Positions 14,376 through 25,110 of a DNA stretch of 64,000 bases are shown here, one piece after another. Source of the stretch: Eutrigla gurnardus (Eukaryota > Chordata > Actinopteri > Perciformes > Triglidae); assembly GCA_963514095.1 (NCBI GenBank), contig OY741266.1, positions 12,014,297-12,078,296 on the forward strand, written 5' to 3'. The number at the start of each line of letters is the position of its first letter. Position 1 is the first letter of the stretch. The position numbers and the translations under genes were made by a program. The notes below the pieces were generated by a model that saw only the letters and a program-made list of their open reading frames with translations, did not search any database and had not been told where the DNA came from.

Positions 14376-17300
14376 GGTCAAGCCTATTTGACATTTTCTG
14401 ACTCACCTGTCTTCTCTATTCAGGTGTCCAATTTGATTCTCAAACAGCGGGTCACCGCCAATCGCTCCATCAGCGGCTCAGAGAATCCCTCCTCCTCCTC
14501 CTCCTCTTCTTCTCTCCCGACATCTGTTTCCCATCCGTGCCCTCTCTCTCCTGCCTCTGTCCCCGTCTCCTCCTATTCATCACTCAATGCCATGCAGACC
14601 TCTCCCACCGGGCACTCTGATTGGCTAGGATCGGCTCCAACAACTTCCGATCCCCTGTTCTGCCCAGTTGTGCCTGGCATGGAAACCACCATAGAGTTTT
14701 GTAAAGGAAATGTGGGCCTGGGCCTCAGCATCGTAGGAGGATGTGACACTCTGCTGGTGAGAGCAGCCAACTGATATTTGACATCAACATTTCATTTAAC
14801 ATTTTATCCAACCTGCATAATGCTGAATAATTAGACACTACAGGTTTGTGTGTGTTTTCTGAAGATGCATCCGCACAGGCATTGTTAGTGATAGTGGTGA
14901 TGCTGTATTTTCAAATACTAAGTAGCTCAATGTTGATTACATTTAGCTGCATTGGATTGTGTTTTGTGTTTTTCTCCACTAGGGGGCAGTAATAATCCAT
15001 GAAGTAAATGATGGAGGAGCAGGACAGAGAGATGGAAGGCTGCAGGCTGGAGACCATATATTAGAGGTATTATGGGCATTAATTTCACTGAACCAGTGAC
15101 AGTTTTTACTGCCTTTCCAAATCTGCCGAGATTTGATAGCATTCCATTATAGTTAATCATACAACATAGGCAAATGAATAAAACTTTGGTCAAATTTAAG
15201 TATTTATTATTTAATTTTGGTGGTTGAAATAAAAGTTAAAGCTTGTATCTTTATACCATCACTGGCCAGTGAAAGCCAGGCATCTACATTTTCTTTATAA
15301 AATATGATAAATGTTGCTCAATTTATAATTTATTTATTTGTTAGAATAACACAGTTTAGTCAACATATCTTTGTTATGTTGTGCCAGTTTTCAAATTTGA
15401 AACTGCAAATCTGTGTCAAGATGTTCTAAAGTTATAAAATACAAACAACATAAAGTGATGCTGAAGTGATGACAAACCCTGCAGAGCAACAGAAACAAAC
15501 TTTCAGTTCTGAAAACTGAAGCCAATGTAGAAGTGCCTTTATCTTGCATTCATTCCACTGGCCAGCAGGGGGAGACAGACAGACAGGCCGACAGGCAGAC
15601 ACATAGTCCACTTAATATAAACAGTCTACGAATAGGAAGTGACAAAATATTGTTGGTCCAAAGAAATAACTTGCTTGTTTATTAACGCCTTGGCCCTCAA
15701 TGTATCCATTAATCACAATAATGCACTCCTGGACATTAGTTGATGTCACATCAATCTGCTGTTAATGACATATAAACCCAGTTACTCCTGACCTCCTCCA
15801 TACAACTATGGCTTGCGTCTGTCTCCCTCCCTCCCAGGTAAATGGTATAGACCTGCGACAGGCAACTCACGACGAGGCCATTGGCGTGCTGCGGCTCACC
15901 ACCCAGCGTGTTCGCCTGTGTGTCTTCAGGCACCAGGAGGCCTACCAGGAAGAGGACCTGTGGGACGTCTTCAGCCTGGAGCTGAGGCCCCGTCCTGGAG
16001 AGGGGATGGGGTTCACCACTGTGGGGAAGAGGTATATTCCTAATATCTGACATGGTGACACGGTCGTTCTAATCCTAGATTTGGCCCCCTAAAGCCTTTT
16101 GCAAGAGCAGTTTCCATATATGAGTTTGTATTCTGTCCCAGAGAATTTGCCTGGCAACTGTAAGTAGTAGGTAGTAAGTAGTTGAAGCTAGTTGGTTCGT
16201 TTGTCACGTTTCCAGCATGGCCGCTAGAAGGTTTTTTTTTATAGTCAGCAAACCCCAAAAACAATTAGACCTGCAGGAAGAGTTTGTGTTGATGTCTCAA
16301 TGAAAAAGCACTTTACCAATCTTCAGTCTCTGGGTCGGATGGCCTACAATGTATATGTTATGGACATCTATAGATAAAGCCTCGTAACTCTCTCCAGCCC
16401 TGAACCTAATTCACAGGCTCGGTATGGGAGTTTAATGCATCATCATGCATTATAAAGCCTTTTATCAGGAAAAACACACATTCCCTCAAGGGGCTTTGCA
16501 CCCTCACTTTGGATAAAGAAAAAGTCCCCTAAAAAACTCTTTCCTGGGGAAATGCAGAAAAAGAGCAAGTGACTTTTGAGTTGCTGCCAAAACTGTTTAT
16601 TATCTGTGACACACTGGAAACTGGAAATGTATTGATAATATAATTAAAAACGGAATAAGATAATGTAATTTACAACCAGAGAAGGTTTTTTTACAAGATC
16701 ATTAATTACAGATGCTACATTTATTGAATTGTTTTACATTTATTGCGTTTTAGTGATTACATTGTGGTTGTTACTTTCTGCGAGACTCAGTTGATTTATT
16801 GCCAAGAGTCTCTAGTTGTTATGTACACAGTGTTACATTACACCTTTGAATTTCTACTGTCAACATTTTAAATGTTTCTCGTTTTCTCATTTCCAATGTA
16901 TCTGTACCCTCATTTGATAGTTTAATGTAGTGTCAGATTAGATTGATTACTTTCATACATTTTACGTTTTTTTGATCAAGGTATTTTCAAAAAGCAATGT
17001 TTACTCTTTTATTAATTCACCTATTTCAGAAAAAAAAAGATTAGTAACCATAATGTCATGGTTATATAATAATGAAATGTATTTTGTAACGATCAAACAG
17101 ATAATTCAGAACAGGAAATGTAACAATAATTCAGAAGAAAAAAAGGTAATGGACACATGATTTGTACAATCAAGTGTGACGTTATGCAGGACAGCAGGAA
17201 TACAGGTCACATAATTCAGTCTACAAGCATGGAGCAGACACAGGTTTTGACCTCAGTTTTCTTCCAACAGTAATGACACGGGCATCTTTGTGTCAGATAT

Positions 17301-18255
17301 CGTCAGAGGAGGCGTAGCGGATTCGAATGGCAGGTTGTTGCTAGGTGACCAGATTCTGTCAATCAACGGGGAGGACGTCCGTGCAGCATCACAGGAACAT
17401 GCACACATGCTTCTAAAGGTCAGACACATTCACACATACACAAACCAAGTCCATAAACAATGTAGATGTATATATATTTTTATTTATATATATGTTATGG
17501 AATCATCTTATGTGAAATGTGCATCTTTGCTGTCAGAGTTACAGTGAAGCGGTCCAACTGGAGGTGGCTAGATTCAAAGCCGGGCTTCAGTACTCACAGC
17601 AGAGCCAGGTAAGCTGTTTCCTGTGCCAATCTCTGTTTTATCATCTAAAATGTATGATGCTGTCAGCTGTTGAATCCATCTTTATGTTGTTTTGCTATGA
17701 TTTGTATTGTATTGAGACTAATTCAGCTCACTCATTTCAATTATAAATTAAGTTGTAATTCAACTATTACTCTTTTGCACTATTTTAACAATAGTACTTT
17801 GTGAACCTAGGAGTACTTTAAGTTGTGTTTTATCCAGAGCGAAGACTCCGACTGTTCCACGCTGACCCCCTCAAGTGGATGTGATGCTTCTATCAGCCAC
17901 CAGAGGGAGACAGATGACAAGACAGGGAGCTGCTGTGAGTTGGCCTAGTAAATACAGTTCATATATTGTATGTGCATGTTTATTGATATATTGGTGTTAA
18001 TATATATTATATGTTATAAATAAGTATAAATATATACACACACACATATATGTTCAAGCTGATTATACAAGTGTATCTCTTTTTTCTCCTCCTACAGCAT
18101 TTCAGGACTACCCCGACACCAGAAAAGTAACAATACAAAAGGTACGGCCTAACAGTTTGAAATAATATTATACTTGTCTTTATTAGTGCTCCACACTGTC
18201 TTGGAGAGACTGCAGCACTGTCATGTGAATCACCGGTATTGTCTAACAGGGTCTA

Positions 18256-18323
<68 letters not shown>

Positions 18324-21300
18324 TATCACCACAGGGTCCAAGTGACTCCCTGGGCATCAGTGTTGCAGGAGGAGTGGGCAGTCCCCATGACAACGTACCT
18401 CTTTTTATTGCTACCATGGATACCAATGGACTGGCTGCCAAAACACAGCAATTACAGGTGGGAAGTGCCGATGTCTTTGTGCCTGTGTGTTTGTAATGCA
18501 TTCATGACATTGTGGGGAGTCACCTTCTGCCTGAGGAGAAAGAAGTCAGCCCCCACATGGGTTTCATTTCAGTGCAACGACTTGATTTCACAGTTGAGGT
18601 TTGAATTCTGAATGTCTTATTAGCATATTTGTAATGTCCAGATTTCCAGATTTATAAGGATAAAGACAAATGATGCTGCCTTTCGGTGCATATCATAGGT
18701 TATACTGTATAAAAGGGACAACACAAAAATGTATAGCACAGGATGTCAAAATTAGAAATGCATTCAGTATGTACGTCCCAAATCTATATTAGTATCTAAA
18801 ACAGTATCTAAAATAAAAAGAATAAAAGGTCATGGTTGGGTAAACGTTGGGGTTATTTTTGTCGTAGTAGAGGAGCGGGTGTTCCGTAAGTCAATAAAAT
18901 GTCCTCACAAATAAACGGTGTGTACGTGTCAGTCAGACAGGAGACAGGATCCTCAGTATCAATGGTGTGTCCATGGAGGGAATGACTCAAGTCCAAGCTG
19001 GAGTCCTGTTGAAGAACGCCACCGGAACCATCAGGCTGCAGGTAACGTCACAGTGAGACATCCAGAAGTTCATATACAATGCACAATATGTCAGTGAGTT
19101 TTTGCTCAGTGAACCACATCCAGCCTCCTCTGGGGCATTAATACTTTGAGAAACTCACCGAGACATAATTAAATTCATGAAAACGGTCTTTAACAAGGAC
19201 TAAAAATGAGATAGCTTCAGTCATCCCCTCATTATCAGCGTTTTGCACGGGAACACAAACCTTTAATTTGTAAATCTGACACTGATTCAGCCGTTTGTCT
19301 TCATGCTAATATGCCTCTGGAAAGACTTTTGTTGCGAGAGAGAGAAAAAAAAAGTATTTGTATGGAGCTGGATCTCAGTTGTTCTTGACAAGAACATTGT
19401 ATGTTGAAAAAACAAAACATCAAAGGATTTTATATTTGTATTTCTCCACCACATTAGGAGGCATGACAGTGTTATTATAGCAGCGGGATATCAGACAGTG
19501 ATGGTGTCAGTGTTTGTAGGTGGCAGCAGGATCTGGTGGGTGCAGCACAAAGGACCACAATGATGTCCAGCCCAGCAGCGCGCCCCGATTTCACAACAAC
19601 CTCTGGTAAGAAACTGCTTCCTGACAGTCTCCCGCTGCGCTACCAATCATATTACTTTGGTTCCCTCCTGGTTTATTCACTGAATAAGGACAACGGCAGA
19701 CCTCAGTTCCCTTGACGATAATGAGAATGTGCAGCCCCTATATGAGAAACGTTGGGACAAATGTGCTTTGGGGCAGAATGTTTCTCATGATTTGAATTTT
19801 GTGTTGTTTTTATTATATTCATTTCAGGCAATTTTCAGTTAGAAATACCCATTTCTTTGGGGGGGGGGGGGGGGGGGGTTAAGGGCCAGGAAAAGTGCCA
19901 GGGGCCCAACTATTTTTTGTATTTATAGAGCTTGGGATGCTTGAAATGTTACGCTTCAGAAACATGAAAATTGCAAAATGTCTGCAGTGGGCGGGGCCAA
20001 CGTACTCCATAGCGCCACCCAAATGCAGCATTGGGATAAAGTTCTTCAGAAACATCAAACATTTCTTTTTTATGTCAGCCATGTTGGATTTTGTACATTA
20101 ATGAAACCTTGCAACTATGTACCAACTAGTTACTACATCGATTGATATTGCAATTGGGCTTGTCGGCTCGATAGCGCCCCCTAATTTACTTTAGAATTGT
20201 TGAGGTTAGAGTATTGCCTGGAAACTCAAATAGATTTCCAAATGCATTAGAAGTGGTTAAAAATGTAATCGTATATAGGTCTTGGGTGTGGTAATGTCAA
20301 CCTCCTACCTTTAAATGTGAAATTTGGTAGGCAGATGTAACATCCCTAGACATAAATATAAAAGCCATCTTGGAGCCATACCCTAAGTCTGATGATTTCC
20401 TATCTGTCCCAGATTATTACACAGGATGAGATGAGAGTCCTGGCCTTAAGGCATCTGCATGCCCATATTGAGCTACAGACCAACAGTACATTGCATGAAC
20501 CAAGTTATAGGACATTTACATTCAGTGTTAAAATATGCCTTCATTTTAAATTATGAAAAAACATTTCATATTGAAAACTTCAGAATCTGCTAACTGACAT
20601 TCTAGGAAAGAAAATTATGAATTGAAGCGGAACATTAATTACTTGTAAGGGTAATTATTTATAACCCTAATTTGTTTCTTATTTAAGAAGTTTGAGCAAC
20701 CTTGTTACGAATATTACACTTCAGCTCTAAAAAGTGATAATTCTGGGTTTCTATCACATTTAATCACACAGTACGTGAGACATTTGCCTCTAGTTTCTCA
20801 CCTAGTGTGTGTCAGGTGCGATGAGATACTTGGAGTTACACTCCCAGTATATTTCAATGGAGCGCTAGCATGCCCACAAACACACCTCCCAAGTTTTACA
20901 TCCTGTTCCTGCAGTGCTCGCACGTACAAGACCATCACCCTGGAGAGAGGCTCCTCGGGCCTCGGCTTCAGCATCGTGGGAGGGTTCAGCAGCCCTCATG
21001 GAGACCTGCCGATCTACATCAAAACGGTGTTCAACAAGGTGAGAGAACGTCCTCCAGGGAAACATTCTACAACGGAAATCCTGGTTCGGAAAATCTCAGC
21101 ACAGCATGATGTTCACTTATACTGGCCAAGTGTCTGTGTTCATATCCAGTAAGAGAATACTCTTACTTGTGTACTTTGAACACCACAAGTCTACGAGTTT
21201 ACCAGTCAAATAGTCCAATTATATTGGAGAGAATGCAGACATTTCTATGGCCAATTTCTCCAAAACTAGGCAACTAAAATGATGTAGTTTTCGTCTATGG

Positions 21301-21643
21301 ATAAACCGTCCCTTCAATGATCTAGCGTTTTAAATATCCTTTTTATATATGATATGTTTAACATAATTACATTTCGTCTGACATTTTATTTAAGTGGGAT
21401 CAGTTTTCAGTCACATTTCCCCTCAGTAATGACAGCACTACTCTGTCTTCTGTGTACATGTGATGGTGTAAACGTACTAGTCTTTGTGCTCTGCAGGGGG
21501 CGGCCGTGGAGGACGGCAGGCTGAAACGTGGAGACCAGATCATTGCCGTGAACGGAGAATGTCTGGAGGGAGTGACTCACGCCGACGCCGTGGACATCCT
21601 CAAGAAGACCAAGGGGACTGTAGTGCTAACGGTACTCTCTTGA
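481..21643 (+). CDS. mpdz: mpdz (MUPP1) multi-PDZ scaffold, 3' half: PDZ6 (partial) to PDZ13 and stop
   Basis: MPDZ is a cytoplasmic scaffold whose 13 PDZ domains bind C-terminal tails of junctional and synaptic membrane proteins. Coding exons read as 481-679, 5011-5325, 7138-7302, 7870-8047, 9397-9507, 9804-9869, 10786-10879, 11835-12043, 12440-12531, 12641-12770, 12941-13033, 14259-14333, 14424-14756, 14983-15066, 15838-16031, 17271-17418, 17537-17608, 17838-17934, 18098-18141, 18335-18457, 18937-19041, 19520-19605, 20915-21038 and 21497-21643. All are bounded by AG/GT and their phases agree throughout, giving 1093 residues. The order of PDZ domains and the linkers match vertebrate MPDZ as I know it (for example WDQPR before PDZ7, INGQILYGRSHQNAS in PDZ8), and the protein ends TVVLTVLS, close to mammalian TVTLMVLS. 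L27 and PDZ1-5 lie before the window. The least certain junctions are the weak donor after 12770 (GTGCCA) and the acceptor at 18937. The paralogue PATJ is less likely because of the linker matches and the neighbouring tyrp1. Confidence 0.95.
2085..2315. repeat. tandem-type interspersed repeat with GGTCA motifs, copy 1
   Basis: In mpdz intron sequence. Diverged units contain GGTGGTCAAAGGTCA, TGACCTCAC, ATCTCAGGAACGCC and TTTGGCACAAACAT. The same order recurs at 30185-30415. At 2104-2118 it contains AGGTCACTGTGACCT, a palindrome matching the estrogen response element consensus. Confidence 0.7.
3175..3218. repeat. (CT)n microsatellite
   Basis: Pure CT run in the mpdz intron between exons 481-679 and 5011-5325, followed by CA-rich sequence to about 3520. 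Confidence 0.95.
4556..4760. repeat. interspersed repeat shared with 53195-53400, copy 1
   Basis: Contains CTGCCTGC, TCAGCAGTG, GTTAGCAGTTAGCC and AATAAAACAGGCAATAAAAGG in the same order as the second copy near 53.2 kb. Lies in mpdz intron sequence. Confidence 0.65.
4879..4902. repeat. (TAA)n microsatellite
   Basis: About eight AAT/TAA units upstream of the mpdz exon that starts at 5011. Confidence 0.85.
6262..6328. repeat. compound (TC)n(AC)n microsatellite
   Basis: TC run passing directly into an AC run, mpdz intron. Confidence 0.95.
6535..6745. repeat. interspersed repeat, fragment 1 (AACTAACAATTATTTTCATT family)
   Basis: Begins CAACTAACAATTATTTTCAT, contains GTTGTTTGGCC and AGAAGCTGGA, and ends CAATTATCAAAATAGTTG. 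This order matches a common percomorph repeat as I know it. In the mpdz intron before exon 7138. Confidence 0.6.
6815..7015. repeat. interspersed repeat, fragment 2 of the same family
   Basis: Begins CAGGGCTGAAACAAATGGTT and ends GATTGAACGATTAATTGAAT, with an internal GAGGCTGGAATTAAAAA. More degraded than the preceding copy. Confidence 0.5.
8048..8103. repeat. (GT)n microsatellite fused to an mpdz donor site
   Basis: The exon ending at 8047 (CTGGAG) is followed immediately by GTGTGTGTGT, so the 5' splice site is the first unit of the microsatellite. A second (TG)n tract follows at 8227-8263. Confidence 0.92.
8227..8263. repeat. (TG)n microsatellite
   Basis: Second TG tract in the same mpdz intron as the repeat at 8048. 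Confidence 0.9.
10272..10325. repeat. (TG)n microsatellite
   Basis: Pure TG run in the mpdz intron between exons 9804-9869 and 10786-10879. Confidence 0.95.
11868..12531 (+). other. mpdz: mpdz PDZ8
   Basis: Exons 11835-12043 and 12440-12531. The first supplies LHMIELEKDLAARGLGITL and the IRVGDELLE turn; the second supplies INGQILYGRSHQNAS and the last strand HVKIILIR. The second exon is nearly identical to the mammalian protein as I recall it, which makes it a strong identifier of MPDZ. Confidence 0.93.
13237..13306. repeat. 12-bp minisatellite (GTAGTTAGCTAG)n
   Basis: Six or so units of a GTAGTTAGCTAG-type repeat in the intron between mpdz exons 12941 and 14259. A related GCTAGTTAGCTAGC tract follows near 13427-13450. 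Confidence 0.9.
14335..14374. repeat. (CA)n microsatellite next to an mpdz donor
   Basis: Starts within the donor GTACACACAC of the exon ending at 14333. The intron is only 90 bases long, and the repeat takes up nearly half of it. CA repeats in pre-mRNA are known binding sites for hnRNP L. Confidence 0.92.
14680..15930 (+). other. mpdz: mpdz PDZ10
   Basis: Begins in exon 14424-14756 with METTIEFCKGNVGLGLSIVG, continues in 14983-15066 (GAVIIHEVNDGGAGQRDGRL, AGDHILE) and ends in 15838-16031 (VNGIDLRQATHDEAIGVL, QRVRLCVFR). The GLGLSI loop and the helix-B histidine (THDEA) are intact. This is the best-preserved class I pocket in the window together with PDZ13. Confidence 0.93.
15967..17580 (+). 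other. mpdz: mpdz PDZ11 with altered binding loop
   Basis: Exons 15838-16031 (end), 17271-17418 and 17537-17608. The order is FSLELRPRPGEGMGFTTVGK, NDTGIFVSDIVRGG, LLGDQILSINGEDVRAASQE and AVQLEVARFKAG. The carboxylate-binding loop is GMGFTT, where mammalian MPDZ has GLGLSI, and helix B carries Gln rather than His. Folding residues are kept, so the domain is likely structured but may bind different ligands. Confidence 0.9.
18110..19535 (+). other. mpdz: mpdz PDZ12
   Basis: Exons 18098-18141 (TRKVTIQK), 18335-18457 (GPSDSLGISVAGGVGSPHDN and FIATMDTNGLAA), 18937-19041 (TGDRILSINGVSMEGMTQ) and the start of 19520-19605 (VAAG). The loop SLGISV is normal. The first residue of helix B is Gln (MTQVQA), where mammals have His. 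A (TG)n run ends only a few bases before the acceptor of exon 18335. Confidence 0.9.
18258..18322. repeat. (TG)n microsatellite near an mpdz acceptor
   Basis: Ends 12 bases before the exon that begins at 18335 (PDZ12). Confidence 0.95.
20920..21643 (+). other. mpdz: mpdz PDZ13 and C-terminus
   Basis: Exons 20915-21038 (YKTITLERGSSGLGFSIVGG, HGDLPIYIKTVFNK) and 21497-21643 (GAAVEDGRLKRGDQIIAVNG, THADAVDILKKTKG, VVLTVLS, stop TGA at 21641-21643). The loop GLGFSI and the helix-B histidine are intact. The protein stops right after the last strand, as in mammalian MPDZ. Confidence 0.95.
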
Positions 21644-22131
21644 GACGCACAGCTCCATTGTTGTTAGATTTTTCCAAAGTAGCCCATGAAGTAATGCAGT
21701 TGCCTGCCGTAGCGCTGCCTCACACGGGGCACATGTGGACGGTGATGAAGCGGTATAGTTTTGTTTAAAATCAATAGAAGAGTAGATAGTGTTAGTGTAA
21801 ATATATCTGGATTTGGTTTGGGAAGCTACCTCTAAGTGCAGCTGGGTGTGCCCATGTACACAGTTATAAAATCAATAGAAACTCATATTCCCGTGATTCA
21901 AACTAATGTGTTTATGTCATATGAATCTTCATATCCCCATCATATCTCTGTATTCACACAAACAGGATATATTTTAAAGCTACCAGATGCTCATAGAAAC
22001 CAAAGCATCAAAGGCTTATATTAAATAAGCAGACTGGTGGTGATGTATTGTGTCCTAGTTATGACGTTCAAGGTATTTATAACATAGTTGTGCATTAATA
22101 TACATCATCATGTCATGTAAACACGCTCATG

Positions 22132-22137
22132 AATAAA
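22132..22137 (+). promoter_or_regulatory. mpdz: candidate mpdz polyadenylation signal
   Basis: AATAAA about 490 bases after the mpdz stop codon, just before a candidate transposon end at 22207. It is the first canonical signal I noticed on this strand after the stop. I saw no independent evidence for cleavage here, so the 3' UTR could be longer. Confidence 0.3.
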
Positions 22138-22206
22138 TTACGGTCCTCAAAGCTTTGAATCTGCCGACCGTGCGTATGAATGCTTGAGAAGCATCTCTTA
22201 ACACAG

Positions 22207-23760
22207 TGGGCCTCATTCACAAACGTGCATACGTGCAAATCTGTGTTTAAAATCCAGGATTCATCTTTATTATCTAAACTGAATCTATGCAGCAAACAAA
22301 TTTAAAACTGCCTCGAGACACGCATACACACAAATGATGAAGACCCGGCCAACTTTCTTAAATGTGATGTGTTAAAATACACCTTTTAACTACATGCATC
22401 TCATATTAAAGCTTCTCTCATTAAAAAAGGCTGCAATAGAAAAACTACTTAATTTGGCCAAATGTATTAAACAACTATGACATTGAATTAGATGTAAAGG
22501 AGACCTCCCAGTGTGCGTAAAGTGGGACAGCGAACCATTTTTGAATGCAGTGAATGTGTTGTTTTTGAAAGGCTAAACACCAACCCATATTCGTTGGTTT
22601 GAGGCAGAATATTTCGTTAGATAAAAACATTTTTTGAGTTTTGCAACTTTGCAACGCTGTGGAATCATCGTATTAATGTCACTGAGATAATATTAGTGTA
22701 GTCAAATTTTTATCTTCGCAGAAATACAGATTTACCAGAATGAATAGACGTGCAAAAAAGGTGCACAGAATTCAAATGACATAATGAAAGAAGCTTCAAA
22801 CTATTCAAATTGAACAAAATACAATTATAAAATTTGCTGGATGTCATCACTGTAACCCTCATTTCTGGGACATGTCCCACTTACGGATGTTTGTCCAATA
22901 ATTGCGGTGAGTCTCTGGCAGGTCAGATGATCCTTGTTCTCCACCTGTTTCCTTATTTTTGATCTGCTCTGTTATTCTTTTTTTTCACGCTTAAACTGTA
23001 GTATCAAACAATTTCTTCTTCCTTGGTTTGTGGACTACGTACGCTTTTGAAGCCTCGAGTTCAGCCTCAAGTTTTTCCCGTCGCCATCTTGGATTTTTGC
23101 ATCCAGTGAAGGAAGTGACCATATTTGGACTGCTGAAGAGCAAAGGGTGAATCTGACGATCAAAGTGTAAGAGTTGCACCCCGAACAGCAAGCTTACTGC
23201 ATCTGGCACCTATAGTGTGAAGGTATTAGCTTCTAAAGTTAGCTTCCATAATTCAAGGTAAACTTTACAGCTATTCAAGTCATCTTAGTGGCTAATTGTG
23301 TTGGTAGCATTGTACCGACGGTAAAGAGGCCCTGGTAGCGACCTTTTAATCACAAAGTAGCCATGCCCTGAAGCTCTTTCTGACCAGTATTGCCCCCTGA
23401 TGGCCAGGAGAGAGAATGCAAGTTTAAAGGCATTTTCACATTGGCTTCACATTTCAGAACCGAGGGTTGCCACCTGCTCATTTCCCGCCTGCTCACTTCC
23501 CAGGCCTTTTATTTAATCCTCGTCATCGTTGTGGTAACGTTTGCTTTTTTGCCTTCAACCTTTTTTCTCAATTTCCTCAGGACCTTTTTTGAGGGCCTTC
23601 GTCTTTTAAAACAATCTCACTGCTTTCTCCACCATAAACCTCTTAGGGCACCAGTCTGTCAATTCAGAACGATTCTTTGGTGGCAAGAAGTTAAGAATCC
23701 GACGGTAATTTTGTGTGCATGGCATCACATTTCTAGGCACATATTAGTGAATGAGGCCCA
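22207..23760. mobile_element. candidate non-autonomous DNA transposon with 14-bp inverted termini
   Basis: TGGGCCTCATTCAC at 22207-22220 recurs as its exact reverse complement at 23747-23760. Ends of this GGGCCTCATTCAC type are common in fish repeats. The 1.55-kb interior has no transposase ORF and contains a copy of another interspersed repeat (23320-23480), so it is probably composite. No clear target-site duplication was seen. Confidence 0.5.
23320..23480. repeat. interspersed repeat, copy 1 (GCCCCCTGATGGCC family)
   Basis: Shares GCCCCCTGATGGCCAG, then GAATGCAAGTTTAA and CATTGGCTT, in the same order and strand with 37081-37140. Resembles a repeat seen widely in teleost introns; the family name is not known to me. 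Confidence 0.6.
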
Positions 23761-24622
23761 GTGTCACATGTATTTACTAGTCCCGTCTTCTACTGTGATC
23801 AACTCCTCAGACCCAAAACATGCCAAGTGCTTCTGCCAATCTTTTGTATGGCAATAAGCTTTTAGGACGTTTGCTTCGTAAGACCGTTCTGCTTTTACTC
23901 TTTGTTCTATTCTGACCATTAAAAGTGTGTCATGGCTGCTTGAATAATGTATTTCATATATGTAATACTTATCATATCAGTGCGCTTTATTTACCAATTT
24001 GTTATTTATCACTGTTTTCATAATCTGTAGCTATCAGTTGTCTTTTAGGAGGTGTTGATATAGTGCAATCTTAATTTAGAAACCTTGTGTTTTATATGTA
24101 TTTATACTGTGATATTTATGCTCACTTCAGTGATTTATGATATTTGGTTATTGTCAGTAGTCCTCCTTGTATAACATTGTGTTACTGAATGTACTGTGAG
24201 TATTAAATGTTCATTTGTTAGAGTTTGGTAAACAAAACTTTTTTTTGTAGTTCACTTCTGTTGTTGTGCTTCCTTCCTTCCTTCCTGTTGTATCTCTGTG
24301 TAGAATGTTGCAGTGGAACGAGCAGCCACCTTAAATATGGTCAAAATCTTTTTCTCGATGCTCTTCGCTGCCTCTCTGGAATAACGCTGAGTCAGATAAG
24401 CTTGTGGATAACACATTGTTTGACTTCCAAATCCTACAGACGCAGACCAGAAAGAAAAGAATTCTTTGGGATAATCTCAGATTCCTCAACTGTTTAATGA
24501 GGACGTCTGTGCCCACAGTTACGTTTTTAAGGAGAGATGCTTTCTTCTTTTTTCCTTTCATATTTTTGCATCTATTTCCAAACCAATGAACTGAATTTTT
24601 CCATGGGGGGTTTTATTGTCGT

Positions 24623-24624
<2 letters not shown>

Positions 24625-24713
<89 letters not shown>

Positions 24714-24714
24714 G
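24625..24714. repeat. (CT)n microsatellite
   Basis: Nearly 90 bases of CT with one interruption, in the mpdz-tyrp1 intergenic region. Confidence 0.95.
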
Positions 24715-24829
24715 TCAAACAAGAATGCATATTCCAAATCACTCCAGTTTAGTCAAGAGTGTTTTGAGCAGTTAATCATGGAATGACAGGGCAGCGCTAA
24801 CAGGAGAGGCAGTGGTGAAAGTAAGTTAG

Positions 24830-25110
24830 AGTAGCAACAATCGAAAATACTTCAAGTACCTGGTAAAGGTACTCATTATGAAGAATTTAAGAATAATGTA
24901 TTTTATATTATTGGACCTTAATAATTGTTGCATTACCTCACTTAAGTGTTGCAGCTGATAAATGTTGGGCTATTTTATTATGATTTATACTGCTGGCTAG
25001 TTTGTGAATTCATTATATTTGTTGATTATATTTTGTGTCAGTAATATTATATTGTATCATAAATATTAAGTAACATGGAACTAAATGTATCAAATAAATA
25101 CAGTCGGAGG
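24830..25110. repeat. degraded interspersed repeat
   Basis: AAAATACTTCAAGTACC and the 3' part AACTAAATGTATCAAATAAATACAGT resemble a teleost repeat that is rich in AAGTA motifs. The 5' part of the same kind appears at 27488-27880. Assignment is by memory of the motif pattern only. Confidence 0.4.

Larger units (their letters stand above)
12941..14460 (+). other. mpdz: mpdz PDZ9, divergent
   Basis: Built from exons 12941-13033 (DHKGLGLCRAEGESKEG, VVRSLIQHGTASK), 14259-14333 (DGRIKAGDRTIAVAEKP) and the start of 14424-14756 (VSNLILKQRV). The binding loop GLGLCR lacks the usual final hydrophobic residue, and the mammalian domain is also atypical here (GLGIAI). The rest of exon 14424-14756 is a Ser-rich linker with a run of eight or more serines. 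Confidence 0.85.

Noticed and set aside
481..21643. PATJ/INADL instead of MPDZ for the PDZ gene
   Set aside because: Linker and PDZ8/PDZ13 residues match MPDZ as I know it, and the tyrp1 neighbour fits MPDZ synteny.
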